Positions 42,068-51,641 of a DNA stretch of 64,000 bases are shown here, piece after piece. The DNA is from Bacteroidales bacterium UBA4333 (GTDB lineage: Bacteria; Bacteroidota; Bacteroidia; Bacteroidales; Paludibacteraceae). A program made the translations under genes and the position numbers. How positions within the stretch are numbered: position 1 is the stretch's first letter; every line of letters begins with the position of its first letter. The notes below the pieces were generated by a model. The model was not told where the DNA came from, did no database searches, and saw only the letters and a list, made by a program, of their open reading frames with translations. The stretch is taken from positions 221,068 through 285,067 of the forward strand of contig DGTP01000003.1 of the NCBI GenBank assembly GCA_002394335.1, in the 5' to 3' direction.

Positions 42068-43870
42068 TCAGAAACGATAGAGAGCTCCTAACAGGAACTG
42101 GATACCCTGCGTCTGATAGCCGTAATAGATATCATTATGGCGGTGCATGATATTATCCAACTGGAGGAACAACTCCAGATTGGGCATTTGCCTCTCTCCG
42201 CGGGTGACAACTTTCTTGCCCACCGCCATCTCATACTTACATCCCAGCCCCAGATTAATCATCGGCGCCAATGTGTGCTCTCCATCGGTTGCCATGACCG
42301 TACGCGCACCCTCAAAACGATTGTCCGAATAGAGCGACCAATGAGAATCGATTCTGCCGTCTATACGCAATCCCACTTTCCAGCTCGGACGGTCATAGAC
42401 TGTTGCACTATCCAACTGTACTGCCGGATTGGTAAATGTATATCCGGGTGCTTCATGCCCGAAGGAACGCCAGATATAATAGTCTCCCCAAGCCTTTACA
42501 TGTACCATATCGCGGTAGTGATAGTCGAATATTCCGCCTATCTTGCCTCTGCCATAATCGGAATAAGCATATCCGAATGCTCCGGCATTCATACTCTTGC
42601 CAAAGCGCTTCTGCGTAGCCGCCCCATCCTCGGTAGTGGCTATCAGCGAACACTGGTTATAGAGCAGACCGTACCCTCCGTGAAGTTCGATCATCAAATT
42701 CATCGTCGGACGGATATGAAGTCCCAGCTCCGCATCAATAGGAGAGTAAGAAGTTACATGAGTTGATACCACTCCGGCATGAATGAGGCGGTAGCGGTTG
42801 GACTCCATAAACGACTGCAGATTACCCAACCAGAACGAACCTTTGGCTGACGCGTAGAGCGTTAGCCACTGCTTGGCCACTTGCGCTTCCATATATATAT
42901 TAGGAGACGGCAGGAAGGATATGTTATCCGAACCTGAAAGCATTTTTCCGCGACCTATATTGACATCCATATTCACTCCGGCATGAACGATAATACGTTT
43001 GCCTTGGTATTCGTAGTACGGCTCTATGCGGATATTGTGCACTTTGTTCTTCTCCTCCTCAGTGATATCATTTGAAAGAGAACCCAATTGAATCATATTA
43101 TTCTGCACATAGAGGTTTCCTCCTACATGATGGACATCCGTCTTCCAGTCCACTTGGGCAGAAGTACGCACCTGGTGCTCTGTGACGGTACCGATCTTGG
43201 AATAGAGGGCATAACCTGTCTGGAAACGATACTTGAAATCGCTCTTGCTCTTGTTGGACTTGACGCCCACAAAAGCCTCAGCAGTCCACAGCGCTGTCTT
43301 ATCAATCTTATTATCCAAACCTATCTCCCGAAGATAATTGTCTCCGTTCTGATAATCGTAGATGCGGCCATACTTATGATAGAACAAGTTTCCGCCCTTG
43401 ACACCGAAATAGAGATCCGAGCGCTGGAAAGAATGGGTATAATCCAGTCCCAAGTTGGATTTGGAGAGTGTACGCAGCCCCCATTCTGCACGGTGATGCG
43501 CATAGACATTGAGGGTGGAACTCTTCTGATCCTTCAGCGCATACTCAAAATCCAGAAGTGTACCCGTATGCCCGAATCCGCCACGGATATAGCCGTTGTA
43601 CTGCCCCGAAGACTTGAAAGACGTCTTGGGCATTCCCATCGGCGTGACATTATGCACCGGCGAAAGGATATTGGAATAGTCGGAGTATTTCACTTCCACG
43701 GGCGTCATCGTCTCTTCGACGACTTGCGGCTGTGTCTGAATCTTCTGCGCCTCCTGGATTGTCGGCTGATAATCCCGCTCAACGGTGACATTACGTACAT
43801 AAGCGCTGTCCTGCGCAGCCAACGGAAGGGTGATAGCGGCTGCTATGATAGTAATAAATGCGTGTTTCAT
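42068..43870 (-). CDS. TonB-receptor-like outer-membrane beta-barrel protein
   Basis: 600 aa with a signal peptide (MKHAFITIIAAAITLPLAAQ). The rest alternates aromatic beta strands (NGYIRGGFGHTGTLLDFEYA, GGNLYVQNNMIQLG) and ends in LGALYRF, the Phe-terminated strand of outer-membrane barrels. No plug domain is seen. The start overlaps the end of the TPR gene (TAATG), suggesting joint function. It ends the six-gene porX operon. Confidence 0.85.
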   Translation of the reverse strand: MKHAFITIIAAAITLPLAAQDSAYVRNVTVERDYQPTIQEAQKIQTQPQVVEETMTPVEVKYSDYSNILSPVHNVTPMGMPKTSFKSSGQYNGYIRGGFGHTGTLLDFEYALKDQKSSTLNVYAHHRAEWGLRTLSKSNLGLDYTHSFQRSDLYFGVKGGNLFYHKYGRIYDYQNGDNYLREIGLDNKIDKTALWTAEAFVGVKSNKSKSDFKYRFQTGYALYSKIGTVTEHQVRTSAQVDWKTDVHHVGGNLYVQNNMIQLGSLSNDITEEEKNKVHNIRIEPYYEYQGKRIIVHAGVNMDVNIGRGKMLSGSDNISFLPSPNIYMEAQVAKQWLTLYASAKGSFWLGNLQSFMESNRYRLIHAGVVSTHVTSYSPIDAELGLHIRPTMNLMIELHGGYGLLYNQCSLIATTEDGAATQKRFGKSMNAGAFGYAYSDYGRGKIGGIFDYHYRDMVHVKAWGDYYIWRSFGHEAPGYTFTNPAVQLDSATVYDRPSWKVGLRIDGRIDSHWSLYSDNRFEGARTVMATDGEHTLAPMINLGLGCKYEMAVGKKVVTRGERQMPNLELFLQLDNIMHRHNDIYYGYQTQGIQFLLGALYRF

Positions 43871-46866
43871 TAGTTCTCTTCGTCTTCTTCGTTAGTGGTT
43901 TGGTCGATAGCAGCCAACCGTTGGGCTACAATGGTTTGGATATCATCATTGGCGGTATAGTTGGCTTGCAGCGATAACAGGTATTGGCGTGCCTGAAAGT
44001 CATCTCCCGCCTTGAGACTGATGTCAGAGAGGAGGATGATTGCGCGTGCCAGCCAGTACTGTTGTGTAGTCTGCATTTCGGTAAAGGACATGATCTGCTG
44101 CTCGGCTGTCTCGCTGTCTCCAAGATCGAAGTAGGCCTGTGCCAACTGATACTTGGACTCGGCGCCGATAGCTGTTCTCACTTCAACGGAGAGCATTGCC
44201 AGATCCGGCAATGCCTTACGATAGTCGTTCCGGGCAATATATGCTTTCGCACGGTTGTACATCGCTTCCTGGCGAAGGGATGCGTCGATAGGCTGGTCCA
44301 GAATAGTGGTGGCTATATCGATGGTGGATGCATAATCCTTGAGCAGATAGCTGCAGCGCAGAATACCCAACCGCGCTGTCGCCTTGTTATCATTGGTAGT
44401 GGCAACGGAGAGGAGTTGTTCAAAACTCTTCTTCGCCGCGCCATAGTTCTTCTGATCGTAACTGATCTCTGCCGCACGAATAGAAGCCTCTTCTATATAC
44501 GGGTTGCCGGACATTGACGATAGCTCCTCATAGAAAGGCAATGCCTGCTCATAGTCTTTCAAGCGATAGAGACAATCCGCAGCATAATAAGTGGCAATGG
44601 TATAATACCTGCTCCCCACTCCATACTGCTGCCGGTAGGTTACCATAGCCGCTGCTGCCTCGCGATAATGCGCCTGCATATAGAGCAACTCCGCTGCCGC
44701 GTAGGTGAGCGAGTCATCTTTGGTGACTACTTTCATTGTTTTCAGCGACTTGGTGTACTTGACATACTCGGAAACACGGTTGGACTCCACATACATCGCC
44801 TCCAGACTGCTGAGTGCCGTATATGCCTCATCGGTGGAGGGATAATGGCTAATAGTATATTTATATGCCTTGATGGCTTCCTCGCTCTTACCTATATTAC
44901 GATAGAGCATTGCCCTCTCCAATGCCGACTTGGCTCCATACTTGGGATTTCGACCATAGTTATTGAGCAACTTGTCAAAGGTCTTGATAGCAGCCGGCTC
45001 TTGGTGCAATTCGATCTGCGCACGCGCCAACTCATAGAGAGCCTGTACCACAAAATCGGATTTAGGATACTTCGATACCACCGTGGACATATCAACCACC
45101 TTGGCATCATAGTTATGCAGCAAGCCGTTGGCATAACCGCGTTGGAAAGTAGCATAATCCACTCCGGTAACATTCGATGTGCGGTTGGATTGTAAGATCA
45201 CCCGGCTGTAAGAAGTGATGGCTTCTTTGAAGTTACGGTCATTGAAATAGCAATCCCCTATACGGTTGAGCGCATCCGTATAGGTCCGGTCTGCAGGGTC
45301 AACTTCAGCGATATACTTCTCGAAAGCCGTCTTGGCTTTGGGATAGTTTTTCTGTGAGAAATCGGCATAGGCTGCCAGGTACATTGCCGGCAGACGATGC
45401 GCAGAGGTTGCGTACTCCGGCTGCCGGGCAAAATCCGCAATATCCTTCGATGCACCCATGAAATCACGCAGACGATAGGAAGCCTCCGCACGCCAATAGA
45501 GCGCTTCTGCATAATACTTGGAAGATTCTGCACGATGCCCGATCACCTCCGTCATCCATGTACGGGAAACATCCATCTTACCTTGTAAGAATGCATCCGC
45601 ACCCAACTGATAGCGCAGATACTGTTTCGTCTGAAGAATCTGCGGGGTTTGCTGCGGATTCTTGTCCAGAACCGCCAAAGCTCCTTCTTTGTTATTCGCC
45701 TGCATATAAGCATCGCATTGAAGGGCATAAATATGCTGGATATAACGGCTGTTGGGATATTGGCTCAGGAATGAGTCAAATGCTCCGACGGCATCGCCCA
45801 ATGCAGAAGCCGACTGATAGGTCGTCATGGCATAATTGTATGCCGCTTCTTCCGTCAGCGCAGGAGTAAGGCCTATATTAGCCGCCGACTCGTAGTTGAG
45901 TTTGGCAGCTGCTATATTCTTCTGGCGGATATAGATATTACCCAGTGTCATGAATGTGCTCTCGGAGATAGTATCCTTCTCTGCCTTGACCTTCTTGAGG
46001 TACTCTACCGCTTTGGTATCATCACCCAACTGATAATGGGTCATTCCCAACAGATACATATCATTACGCTCAAACTCCAGAGGTGTCTTTGGTTTGTTAT
46101 GCCCGTACTCGTCGCCTGAGTTGATTGTCCGGATCCACCGTTCATACTTCTGGAGATGATCCGCTGCGGCTGTATAATCGCCCTGCTGATAGTATATCTC
46201 ACCCAGCATACGATGCAGTTCCGCATTATTCTCGTTGTCAGGATCTGCCGCCAGCAGTTCTTCCGCACGTTGCTTCACCTCATCATATTGATGGCGGGCA
46301 TACTGCATCTGAACGATATAATAGGGTGCTGTCTTGCTATATTTGGACTCTACGGACTTGAACTGCGTCATCGCTGCATCATATTCTCCCTTGCGATAAT
46401 TGCAATAAGCCAGATAATAGGTCGCCTGCTGACGATAGGGATTTTCCTTGTCTTTGTCAGCGAGGAGTGTACGGAAGATCGGCTGCGCCTTGCTCACCTC
46501 TCCATCCATGACATAGCAATACCCCGTGTAATAGAGATAATCCAGATAGTGCGGACGGGAGAGACGTTTGGGTTTCTCTACCTTCAGTAACTCTTTCAAA
46601 GGTTTGGCATAGGAGTCCTTTTTGTTCTTCTCTACCTGGATGATGCCATACATCAGTTGTACCTCGTCCTGATAGGTGGAATAAGGATAAGCGGCTAAAT
46701 ATGCACGAAGGTCAACAGGCAGATTCTGATCGCCTGCCACACGCTTCTCAAAGCGCGCAGAGAGCGCATTATACGCATCCTCCATCGCCAGTTTCTGCGC
46801 CTGAACAGAGCCCGATGCTCCTACTATCAATAGCGCAAACAATACTTGTCTTAGTCTATTCTTCAT
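43870..46866 (-). CDS. Large periplasmic TPR protein
   Basis: 998 aa with a signal peptide (ALLIVGASGSVQAQ), then about twenty tetratricopeptide-type repeats covering nearly the whole length (for example LERAMLYRNIGKSEEAIKAY and QKNYGAAKKSFEQLL). It overlaps the genes on both sides by 1-4 nt. It may be a scaffold for the adjacent barrel protein; this is inference from position. Confidence 0.87.
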   Translation of the reverse strand: MKNRLRQVLFALLIVGASGSVQAQKLAMEDAYNALSARFEKRVAGDQNLPVDLRAYLAAYPYSTYQDEVQLMYGIIQVEKNKKDSYAKPLKELLKVEKPKRLSRPHYLDYLYYTGYCYVMDGEVSKAQPIFRTLLADKDKENPYRQQATYYLAYCNYRKGEYDAAMTQFKSVESKYSKTAPYYIVQMQYARHQYDEVKQRAEELLAADPDNENNAELHRMLGEIYYQQGDYTAAADHLQKYERWIRTINSGDEYGHNKPKTPLEFERNDMYLLGMTHYQLGDDTKAVEYLKKVKAEKDTISESTFMTLGNIYIRQKNIAAAKLNYESAANIGLTPALTEEAAYNYAMTTYQSASALGDAVGAFDSFLSQYPNSRYIQHIYALQCDAYMQANNKEGALAVLDKNPQQTPQILQTKQYLRYQLGADAFLQGKMDVSRTWMTEVIGHRAESSKYYAEALYWRAEASYRLRDFMGASKDIADFARQPEYATSAHRLPAMYLAAYADFSQKNYPKAKTAFEKYIAEVDPADRTYTDALNRIGDCYFNDRNFKEAITSYSRVILQSNRTSNVTGVDYATFQRGYANGLLHNYDAKVVDMSTVVSKYPKSDFVVQALYELARAQIELHQEPAAIKTFDKLLNNYGRNPKYGAKSALERAMLYRNIGKSEEAIKAYKYTISHYPSTDEAYTALSSLEAMYVESNRVSEYVKYTKSLKTMKVVTKDDSLTYAAAELLYMQAHYREAAAAMVTYRQQYGVGSRYYTIATYYAADCLYRLKDYEQALPFYEELSSMSGNPYIEEASIRAAEISYDQKNYGAAKKSFEQLLSVATTNDNKATARLGILRCSYLLKDYASTIDIATTILDQPIDASLRQEAMYNRAKAYIARNDYRKALPDLAMLSVEVRTAIGAESKYQLAQAYFDLGDSETAEQQIMSFTEMQTTQQYWLARAIILLSDISLKAGDDFQARQYLLSLQANYTANDDIQTIVAQRLAAIDQTTNEEDEEN

Positions 46867-47777
46867 AATATAAAATTAGCATGAAGTGGAAAATGATCGG
46901 AATAAGAGACTGTATCCGTCCAGCACTTGGTAGGCACCAATGCCGGAGAGGACAGTATATAGTCGATACGCAGCGGTACCGTGATTTGGCATCCTGCCAC
47001 TCTCAGGGGCAGCTTGAACGAAGCACCCAATCTGCCGATGGAAGTAACCAGAAAAGCATCCGTCAATCCTTCAGACAGCAAACGGTAGGTGGCAGAGAGC
47101 GGTATATCGTTGAAATCTCCTACCACCAATACCGGATAAGGAGACTGGTCTATCTCCTTCCGGACAGCCTGAGCTTGTTCGTATCGCCCTTTGTCCTTGC
47201 CTTGCAGGAAGGGGATGATCTGTCTAAACCGTCTTACACTCCCCATTGCCGTGGAGTCTTGAAGCGAGTCAAGATTCAGCCGGTAGGACTCCAGATGGTT
47301 ACAAAACAGACGGATAGTATCCTCCCGAACCACTATATCACACCGGCAGGTGCTGTTGGAACGCGACACATACTCCACATTCTCGCGATCCAGAATCGGA
47401 AACTTGGAGAAGACGGCATTACCAAACTGACGGCGGTTGTTGTACACCGAGAAAGCGAAATAACAATACGGATAAACCCCCAGCGCCTCTCTCAGTTCGC
47501 CCAGAGTGAGGTATTGACGGTCCTGATATACTTCCACCTCTTGCAGACAGACAATATCGGCATCTTCGGCAAGAATGTACCGGATCACCTCGTTCTCCTG
47601 AGGTTTGGCAAAACCGCCCATCCGGCAGGTGTTATAGGTCAGAACATGAATCGCCGAATCCGATCCTTCAATCGGTGGCAGACGGTGCGAGACCGTATAT
47701 CTACCCACCCAATAACCTCCGGCTATTATCAGCAGGAGCAACAGAAAGAGAATAATATGTCGTTTCTTCAGACGCAT
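46863..47777 (-). CDS. Endonuclease/exonuclease/phosphatase-family protein, membrane-anchored
   Basis: 304 aa. An N-terminal membrane helix (IILFLLLLLIIAGGYWVG) is followed by the EEP fold: LTYNTCRMGG, DIVCLQEVEVY, FCNHLESYRLN, VVGDFNDIP and the final SYSDHFPLHANF with the catalytic Asp-His. The substrate could be nucleic acid or a phospholipid/sugar phosphate. It starts at the porX stop (TAATG). Confidence 0.9.
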   Translation of the reverse strand: MRLKKRHIILFLLLLLIIAGGYWVGRYTVSHRLPPIEGSDSAIHVLTYNTCRMGGFAKPQENEVIRYILAEDADIVCLQEVEVYQDRQYLTLGELREALGVYPYCYFAFSVYNNRRQFGNAVFSKFPILDRENVEYVSRSNSTCRCDIVVREDTIRLFCNHLESYRLNLDSLQDSTAMGSVRRFRQIIPFLQGKDKGRYEQAQAVRKEIDQSPYPVLVVGDFNDIPLSATYRLLSEGLTDAFLVTSIGRLGASFKLPLRVAGCQITVPLRIDYILSSPALVPTKCWTDTVSYSDHFPLHANFIL

Positions 47778-49324
47778 TATTTAGGATCCAATACTACCAA
47801 AGGTATCAACATTTCCTCCAAGGAGATACCTCCGTGCTGGAAAGTGTTACGATAGTACTGGGCATAATAATTGAAATTATTAGGATAACCAAAGAAATCA
47901 TTGCCGGTACAGAACATATAACTGCTGCTTACATTAGGACTTGGCAGTCCCACCCGCTTCGGGTCTGTGATCACAAAGACATTCTTGGAATGGCATGCTA
48001 ACGATTTGCCTACCTTGTATCGCAGGTTGGTATTGGTGTTCTTGTCGCCGATAATCTGCACCGGGTTCTGCACACGCACTGTACCATGATCCGTAGTAAG
48101 TACGATACGGTAGCCCAATTCGGCTATCCGGCGGAACATCGCATAAGTCGGGGAATGGCGGAACCAGCTCTTCGTAAGACTCAGATAGGCCGCTTCGTCA
48201 TTCGCCAGCTCACGCATCATCTTGCTCTCTGTACGAGAGTGAGACAGCATGTCAATGAAATTGAGTACCACTACGTTCAGCGGGGTATTGAGTCCCTTGA
48301 ACTGCTTCGTTATCTTCTCGCAGAAATCGCTCTCGTTGACTTTATAATAGGTAAACGCCTCACGCCTGCGGTAGCGGTCCAATTGGGTCTGGATCAGTTC
48401 TTTCTCATTGAGATTCTTGCCCTCTTCTTCCTCTTCTTCCACCCAATACTGCGGATACATCTGCTGCAACTGGACAGGCATCAGACCGGAGAAGATGGCA
48501 TTCCGGGCATACTGTGTAGCCGTCGGCAGAATCGAGCTGTACATATTCTCTTCACTGACGGTCATGAACTCCGAGAGCAGCGGCTGGATAGTCTTCCACT
48601 GGTCATAACGGAAGTTGTCTATCACCACTACGAACACTTTCTCTCCGCGATCCAGCATCGGGAATACCACACGCTTGAATACATCCGGCGAGAACAACGG
48701 TGTTTCCCCGCCTTTGGCACGTGCATCAAACCAACCCTCATAATGCGTCCTTATATACTTGGCAAAAGCGGCATCAGCCTGCTGTCGCTGCATATTCAGC
48801 ATCTCGCGCATCGAAGAGTCCACATGCTCCAGATCCAGTTCCCAACGCGTGAGTGTCCGCTCTATCGCCTGCCACTCCTCCATCGTGGAGGCGGTGTCTA
48901 TCATATAGGATATATCGCCGAACTCCTCACGGTAACTCTGATTGGTGTGAGAACTGAGTATATCACGCTGATGGATATGCTTCTTGAGGCACAAGAGAAT
49001 CTGGCTCGGGTTTACAGGCTTGATCAGATAATCCGTGATTTTTTCTCCGATAGCCTCCTCCATAATGCGCTCTTCCTCACTCTTGGTGATCATCACTACC
49101 GGTAACTCGGGATGAATCCGCTTGATCTCCTGCAGCGTCTCCAAACCGCTCAATCCCGGCATGTTCTCGTCCAGAAAGACGATATCCACTCTCTCCTGAC
49201 GACATAAGTCCAACGCATCCTGACCGTTGTTGGCTGTCAATACCTCATAGTCTTTTTCACGAAGATAGATGATATACGGTTGTAGCAAATCTATCTCATC
49301 GTCCACCCAAAGTATTCGGTTCAT
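47777..49324 (-). CDS. porX: Response regulator PorX with PglZ domain (T9SS regulator)
   Basis: 515 aa. The receiver domain (1-120) has Asp52 in FLDENMPG, Asp8/Asp9 and Lys in IKPVN. Residues 200-515 form a PglZ alkaline-phosphatase-like domain (VVVIDNFRYDQWKTI, DMLSHSRTESKM, LTTDHGTVRV). PorX controls type IX secretion gene expression together with PorY and sigma factor SigP in Porphyromonas. It overlaps rluD by 29 nt. Confidence 0.92.
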   Translation of the reverse strand: MNRILWVDDEIDLLQPYIIYLREKDYEVLTANNGQDALDLCRQERVDIVFLDENMPGLSGLETLQEIKRIHPELPVVMITKSEEERIMEEAIGEKITDYLIKPVNPSQILLCLKKHIHQRDILSSHTNQSYREEFGDISYMIDTASTMEEWQAIERTLTRWELDLEHVDSSMREMLNMQRQQADAAFAKYIRTHYEGWFDARAKGGETPLFSPDVFKRVVFPMLDRGEKVFVVVIDNFRYDQWKTIQPLLSEFMTVSEENMYSSILPTATQYARNAIFSGLMPVQLQQMYPQYWVEEEEEEGKNLNEKELIQTQLDRYRRREAFTYYKVNESDFCEKITKQFKGLNTPLNVVVLNFIDMLSHSRTESKMMRELANDEAAYLSLTKSWFRHSPTYAMFRRIAELGYRIVLTTDHGTVRVQNPVQIIGDKNTNTNLRYKVGKSLACHSKNVFVITDPKRVGLPSPNVSSSYMFCTGNDFFGYPNNFNYYAQYYRNTFQHGGISLEEMLIPLVVLDPK

Positions 49325-50351
49325 AGTTCCTCCATTTGTTAATTAGATTAGACATATCTTGAGGCCACTCGCTATCAAAATGCATGCGCTCGCCCGTGCG
49401 CGGATGGGTGAAACCCAAAGTGCGTGCGTGTAAGGCCTGACGGGGACAGAGTGCGAAACAATTCTGGATATACTGCTTGTATTTCTGGGTACGTAGCCCT
49501 TTCAGAATCTCGGTTCCTCCATACTTCTCGTCTCCGAACAACGGATGCCCTATATGACGCATATGTACACGGATCTGGTGGGTTCGGCCGGTCTCTAAAC
49601 GGCACTCCACCAAGGTCACGTACGGATAGCGCTCCAGCACGCGCCAATGGGTGACGGCCTCCTTGGCAGAAGGGTTCTCCTCAGGATCCCATACACGATA
49701 GATAGTGCGGTCTCTGTTATCACGAGCCAAAGCACCAAAAATCGTGCCATCATCCTCATTGAACGTCCCCCATACAAGCGCATTATACGTCCGCTCCGTG
49801 GTGTGCTCAAAAAACTGCCAGCCGAGATGGGTCTTCGCTTGAGGCGTCTTGGCTATGAGCAACAGACCGGAAGTGTCTTTGTCTATACGGTGTACCAAGC
49901 CTATCTCAGGATTATTCATATCCAGCTTGTCGCCAAAATAGAAGGCCAGAGCATTGAGCAAGGTGTGCTCAAAATTGCCATGCCCGGGATGAACTACCAT
50001 GCCCGCAGGCTTGTTCACCACCAACACATCCTCATCCTCATAAACAATGGTGAGAGGTATATCTTCCGGTACAATAGTGGTATCATAAGGGGCATGATCC
50101 AGAATCACCTGCACAAAATCCGCCGGCTTCACCTTATAACTGCCGCTAACAGGCTGACCGTTCACATGCACATGACCCGCTTCACAAGCCTGCTGCACAC
50201 GGCTACGGGAAGTGTCTGCCATGTGCTCTGCAATATATTTGTCCACCCGCAATGGTGCCTGCCCCTTGTCCACTACGCAATGCCAGCGATCTTGGGTCTC
50301 ATCCATTTCGGGCAACGACGGATCTGATAAAGACCGTTTAGAACCACTCAT
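49296..50351 (-). CDS. rluD: RluD-type 23S rRNA pseudouridine synthase
   Basis: 351 aa. An S4 RNA-binding domain (VDKYIAEHMADTSRSRVQQA) precedes the catalytic domain with HRIDKDTSGLLLIAK (catalytic Asp) and TGRTHQIRVHMRHIGHPLFGD. The start at 50351 (MSGSKRSL) overlaps the end of the PASTA gene by 14 nt; a Met at 50408 is in frame but deeper in that gene. Confidence 0.93.
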   Translation of the reverse strand: MSGSKRSLSDPSLPEMDETQDRWHCVVDKGQAPLRVDKYIAEHMADTSRSRVQQACEAGHVHVNGQPVSGSYKVKPADFVQVILDHAPYDTTIVPEDIPLTIVYEDEDVLVVNKPAGMVVHPGHGNFEHTLLNALAFYFGDKLDMNNPEIGLVHRIDKDTSGLLLIAKTPQAKTHLGWQFFEHTTERTYNALVWGTFNEDDGTIFGALARDNRDRTIYRVWDPEENPSAKEAVTHWRVLERYPYVTLVECRLETGRTHQIRVHMRHIGHPLFGDEKYGGTEILKGLRTQKYKQYIQNCFALCPRQALHARTLGFTHPRTGERMHFDSEWPQDMSNLINKWRNYEPNTLGGR

Positions 50352-51222
50352 CGTCAATACTGTCTTGGTCTGCTGCAGGTGTTTCGATAATAGTCTCCTC
50401 GGATACACCGCCCGAAGACTCGTAAAAACTTTGCAGTTTCTGATTCAAATTACGGGTAAGCATAATCATCACCTCATCTCCGTCTATGGCATCCGAGCCT
50501 TTCAGAGGAGATTGGGTATAGACTACAAACTTGCCGACATTCTCCTCCGTAGGCTGCTCGTCGTAGTTGAACGCACCGAGGACGAGTTCGTTCTCCTCCA
50601 GAAGTGCTTTGGCTTCCTCAAGCGTCTTGCCGCGAAGATCCGGCACTTTCACATTATGAGTACCGCCTTTGCTGCCGCTACCTACCACCAGCACAATCGG
50701 ACTTCCTTCCTCTACACTCGTACCCGGATCCAGTTTCTTGCCGTTAAGAGTCACATTCAAGACAAGATCCCGGTATTCGTGAGGCTGATAGACTATATTC
50801 GTGACCTTCAGACCCATTGCCTCCAGCGTAGCCGTTGCCTGACGGCTGCTCACATTACGGACATCCGGCAGATTGATCCGGCGCTTGCATTTGGCATTGA
50901 TCACCACATACAGCGGACGGTGACGCTTGGCACGACTAAGAGAAGGGGGCGTCTGCTTGATAACGATGCCACGAGGTACCTTCGTCGTATAGACCGAATC
51001 GACGATTGTCAACTCCATCCCGACCGACTCTGCCATCGTCTCTGCCTCCTCCACCAGCATACCGGTTACATTGGGCACTTCGACCTCTACTCCGTGATCG
51101 GTGTAAATCTTCATCGCCCCGTAAAAAAGCACCAGAAAAATAATAGATGCCAAAATCGCCAAAAGCACGTTTAAGAGTACAAATCCACCCTTAGATTGCG
51201 TATTTAGTAGCTTAAAATCCAT
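50338..51222 (-). CDS. Membrane protein with three PASTA domains
   Basis: 294 aa. An N-terminal transmembrane helix (residues 14-38) is followed by three PASTA domains (starting VEVPNVTGM, INLPDVRNV, VKVPDLRGK), then an acidic tail. PASTA domains bind peptidoglycan fragments. The start at 51222 is fixed by the promoter -7 box at 51243-51250. It is the first gene of the six-gene operon that includes porX. Confidence 0.9.
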   Translation of the reverse strand: MDFKLLNTQSKGGFVLLNVLLAILASIIFLVLFYGAMKIYTDHGVEVEVPNVTGMLVEEAETMAESVGMELTIVDSVYTTKVPRGIVIKQTPPSLSRAKRHRPLYVVINAKCKRRINLPDVRNVSSRQATATLEAMGLKVTNIVYQPHEYRDLVLNVTLNGKKLDPGTSVEEGSPIVLVVGSGSKGGTHNVKVPDLRGKTLEEAKALLEENELVLGAFNYDEQPTEENVGKFVVYTQSPLKGSDAIDGDEVMIMLTRNLNQKLQSFYESSGGVSEETIIETPAADQDSIDDEWF

Positions 51223-51242
51223 AATTATTAAAAAAAATCGCA

Positions 51243-51273
51243 CAAAATTACATTTTTTTTTGGATATATGCAA
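51243..51273 (-). promoter_or_regulatory. Promoter of the PASTA-rluD-porX operon, crossing the lipoprotein promoter
   Basis: TTGCATATATC, 20-nt spacer, TAATTTTG. The -33 lies in TTGGATATATGCAA (51260-51273), shared with the opposite promoter. Confidence 0.85.
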
Positions 51274-51290
51274 AATTTATTGTAATTTTG
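51260..51290 (+). promoter_or_regulatory. Promoter of the 46-aa lipoprotein
   Basis: TTGGATATATG, 20-nt spacer, TAATTTTG, about 65 nt before the ATG at 51356. Confidence 0.83.
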
Positions 51291-51355
51291 CAGCCGATTT
51301 CTGGAAAAATAGGAAATCAATTGTTAATATTAACTTATTTAAGGCTTTAAAAATT

Positions 51356-51496
51356 ATGAAGAAAGTTCTTTTCATCGCTGCTGTTGCTCTTTGCGCTATG
51401 GCTTGTGGCAACAAAGCTGCTGACAAGGCAGGTTGCTGCGACACCGCTGCAACTGACACTGTTGCAGAGCAGGTTGTTGACACCGTAGTTGACTAA
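51356..51496 (+). CDS. 46-aa lipoprotein
   Basis: MKKVLFIAAVALCAMACGNK with a lipobox at Cys17, then an Ala/Asp/Thr/Val tail with a CC pair and ending DTVVD. Good promoter, ribosome-binding context and a terminator directly after make it a real monocistronic gene. The mature part is under 30 residues with no recognised domain. Confidence 0.8.
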   Translation: MKKVLFIAAVALCAMACGNKAADKAGCCDTAATDTVAEQVVDTVVD

Positions 51497-51520
51497 TTTA
51501 TTACGTAGCAACGCGAGATG

Positions 51521-51553
51521 GAGGCTGTTCGATAGAGCAAGCCTCTTTTTTTT
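51521..51553 (+). terminator. Terminator of the 46-aa lipoprotein gene
   Basis: GAGGCT/AGCCTC stem with a 13-nt loop followed by eight T residues. Confidence 0.88.
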
Positions 51554-51591
51554 GTCCATAGCCCAAGAGAAACAAGCGGATAATTCACAAA

Positions 51592-51627
51592 ACACCCTTC
51601 CAACATCAGAGGCGGAAGGGTGTTTTT
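51592..51627. terminator. Bidirectional terminator, mainly for malQ
   Basis: ACACCCTTC pairs with GAAGGGTGT; T-rich on both sides. It lies 15 nt after the malQ stop on the minus strand. Confidence 0.82.
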
Positions 51628-51641
51628 CTACTCGTTCTGTC

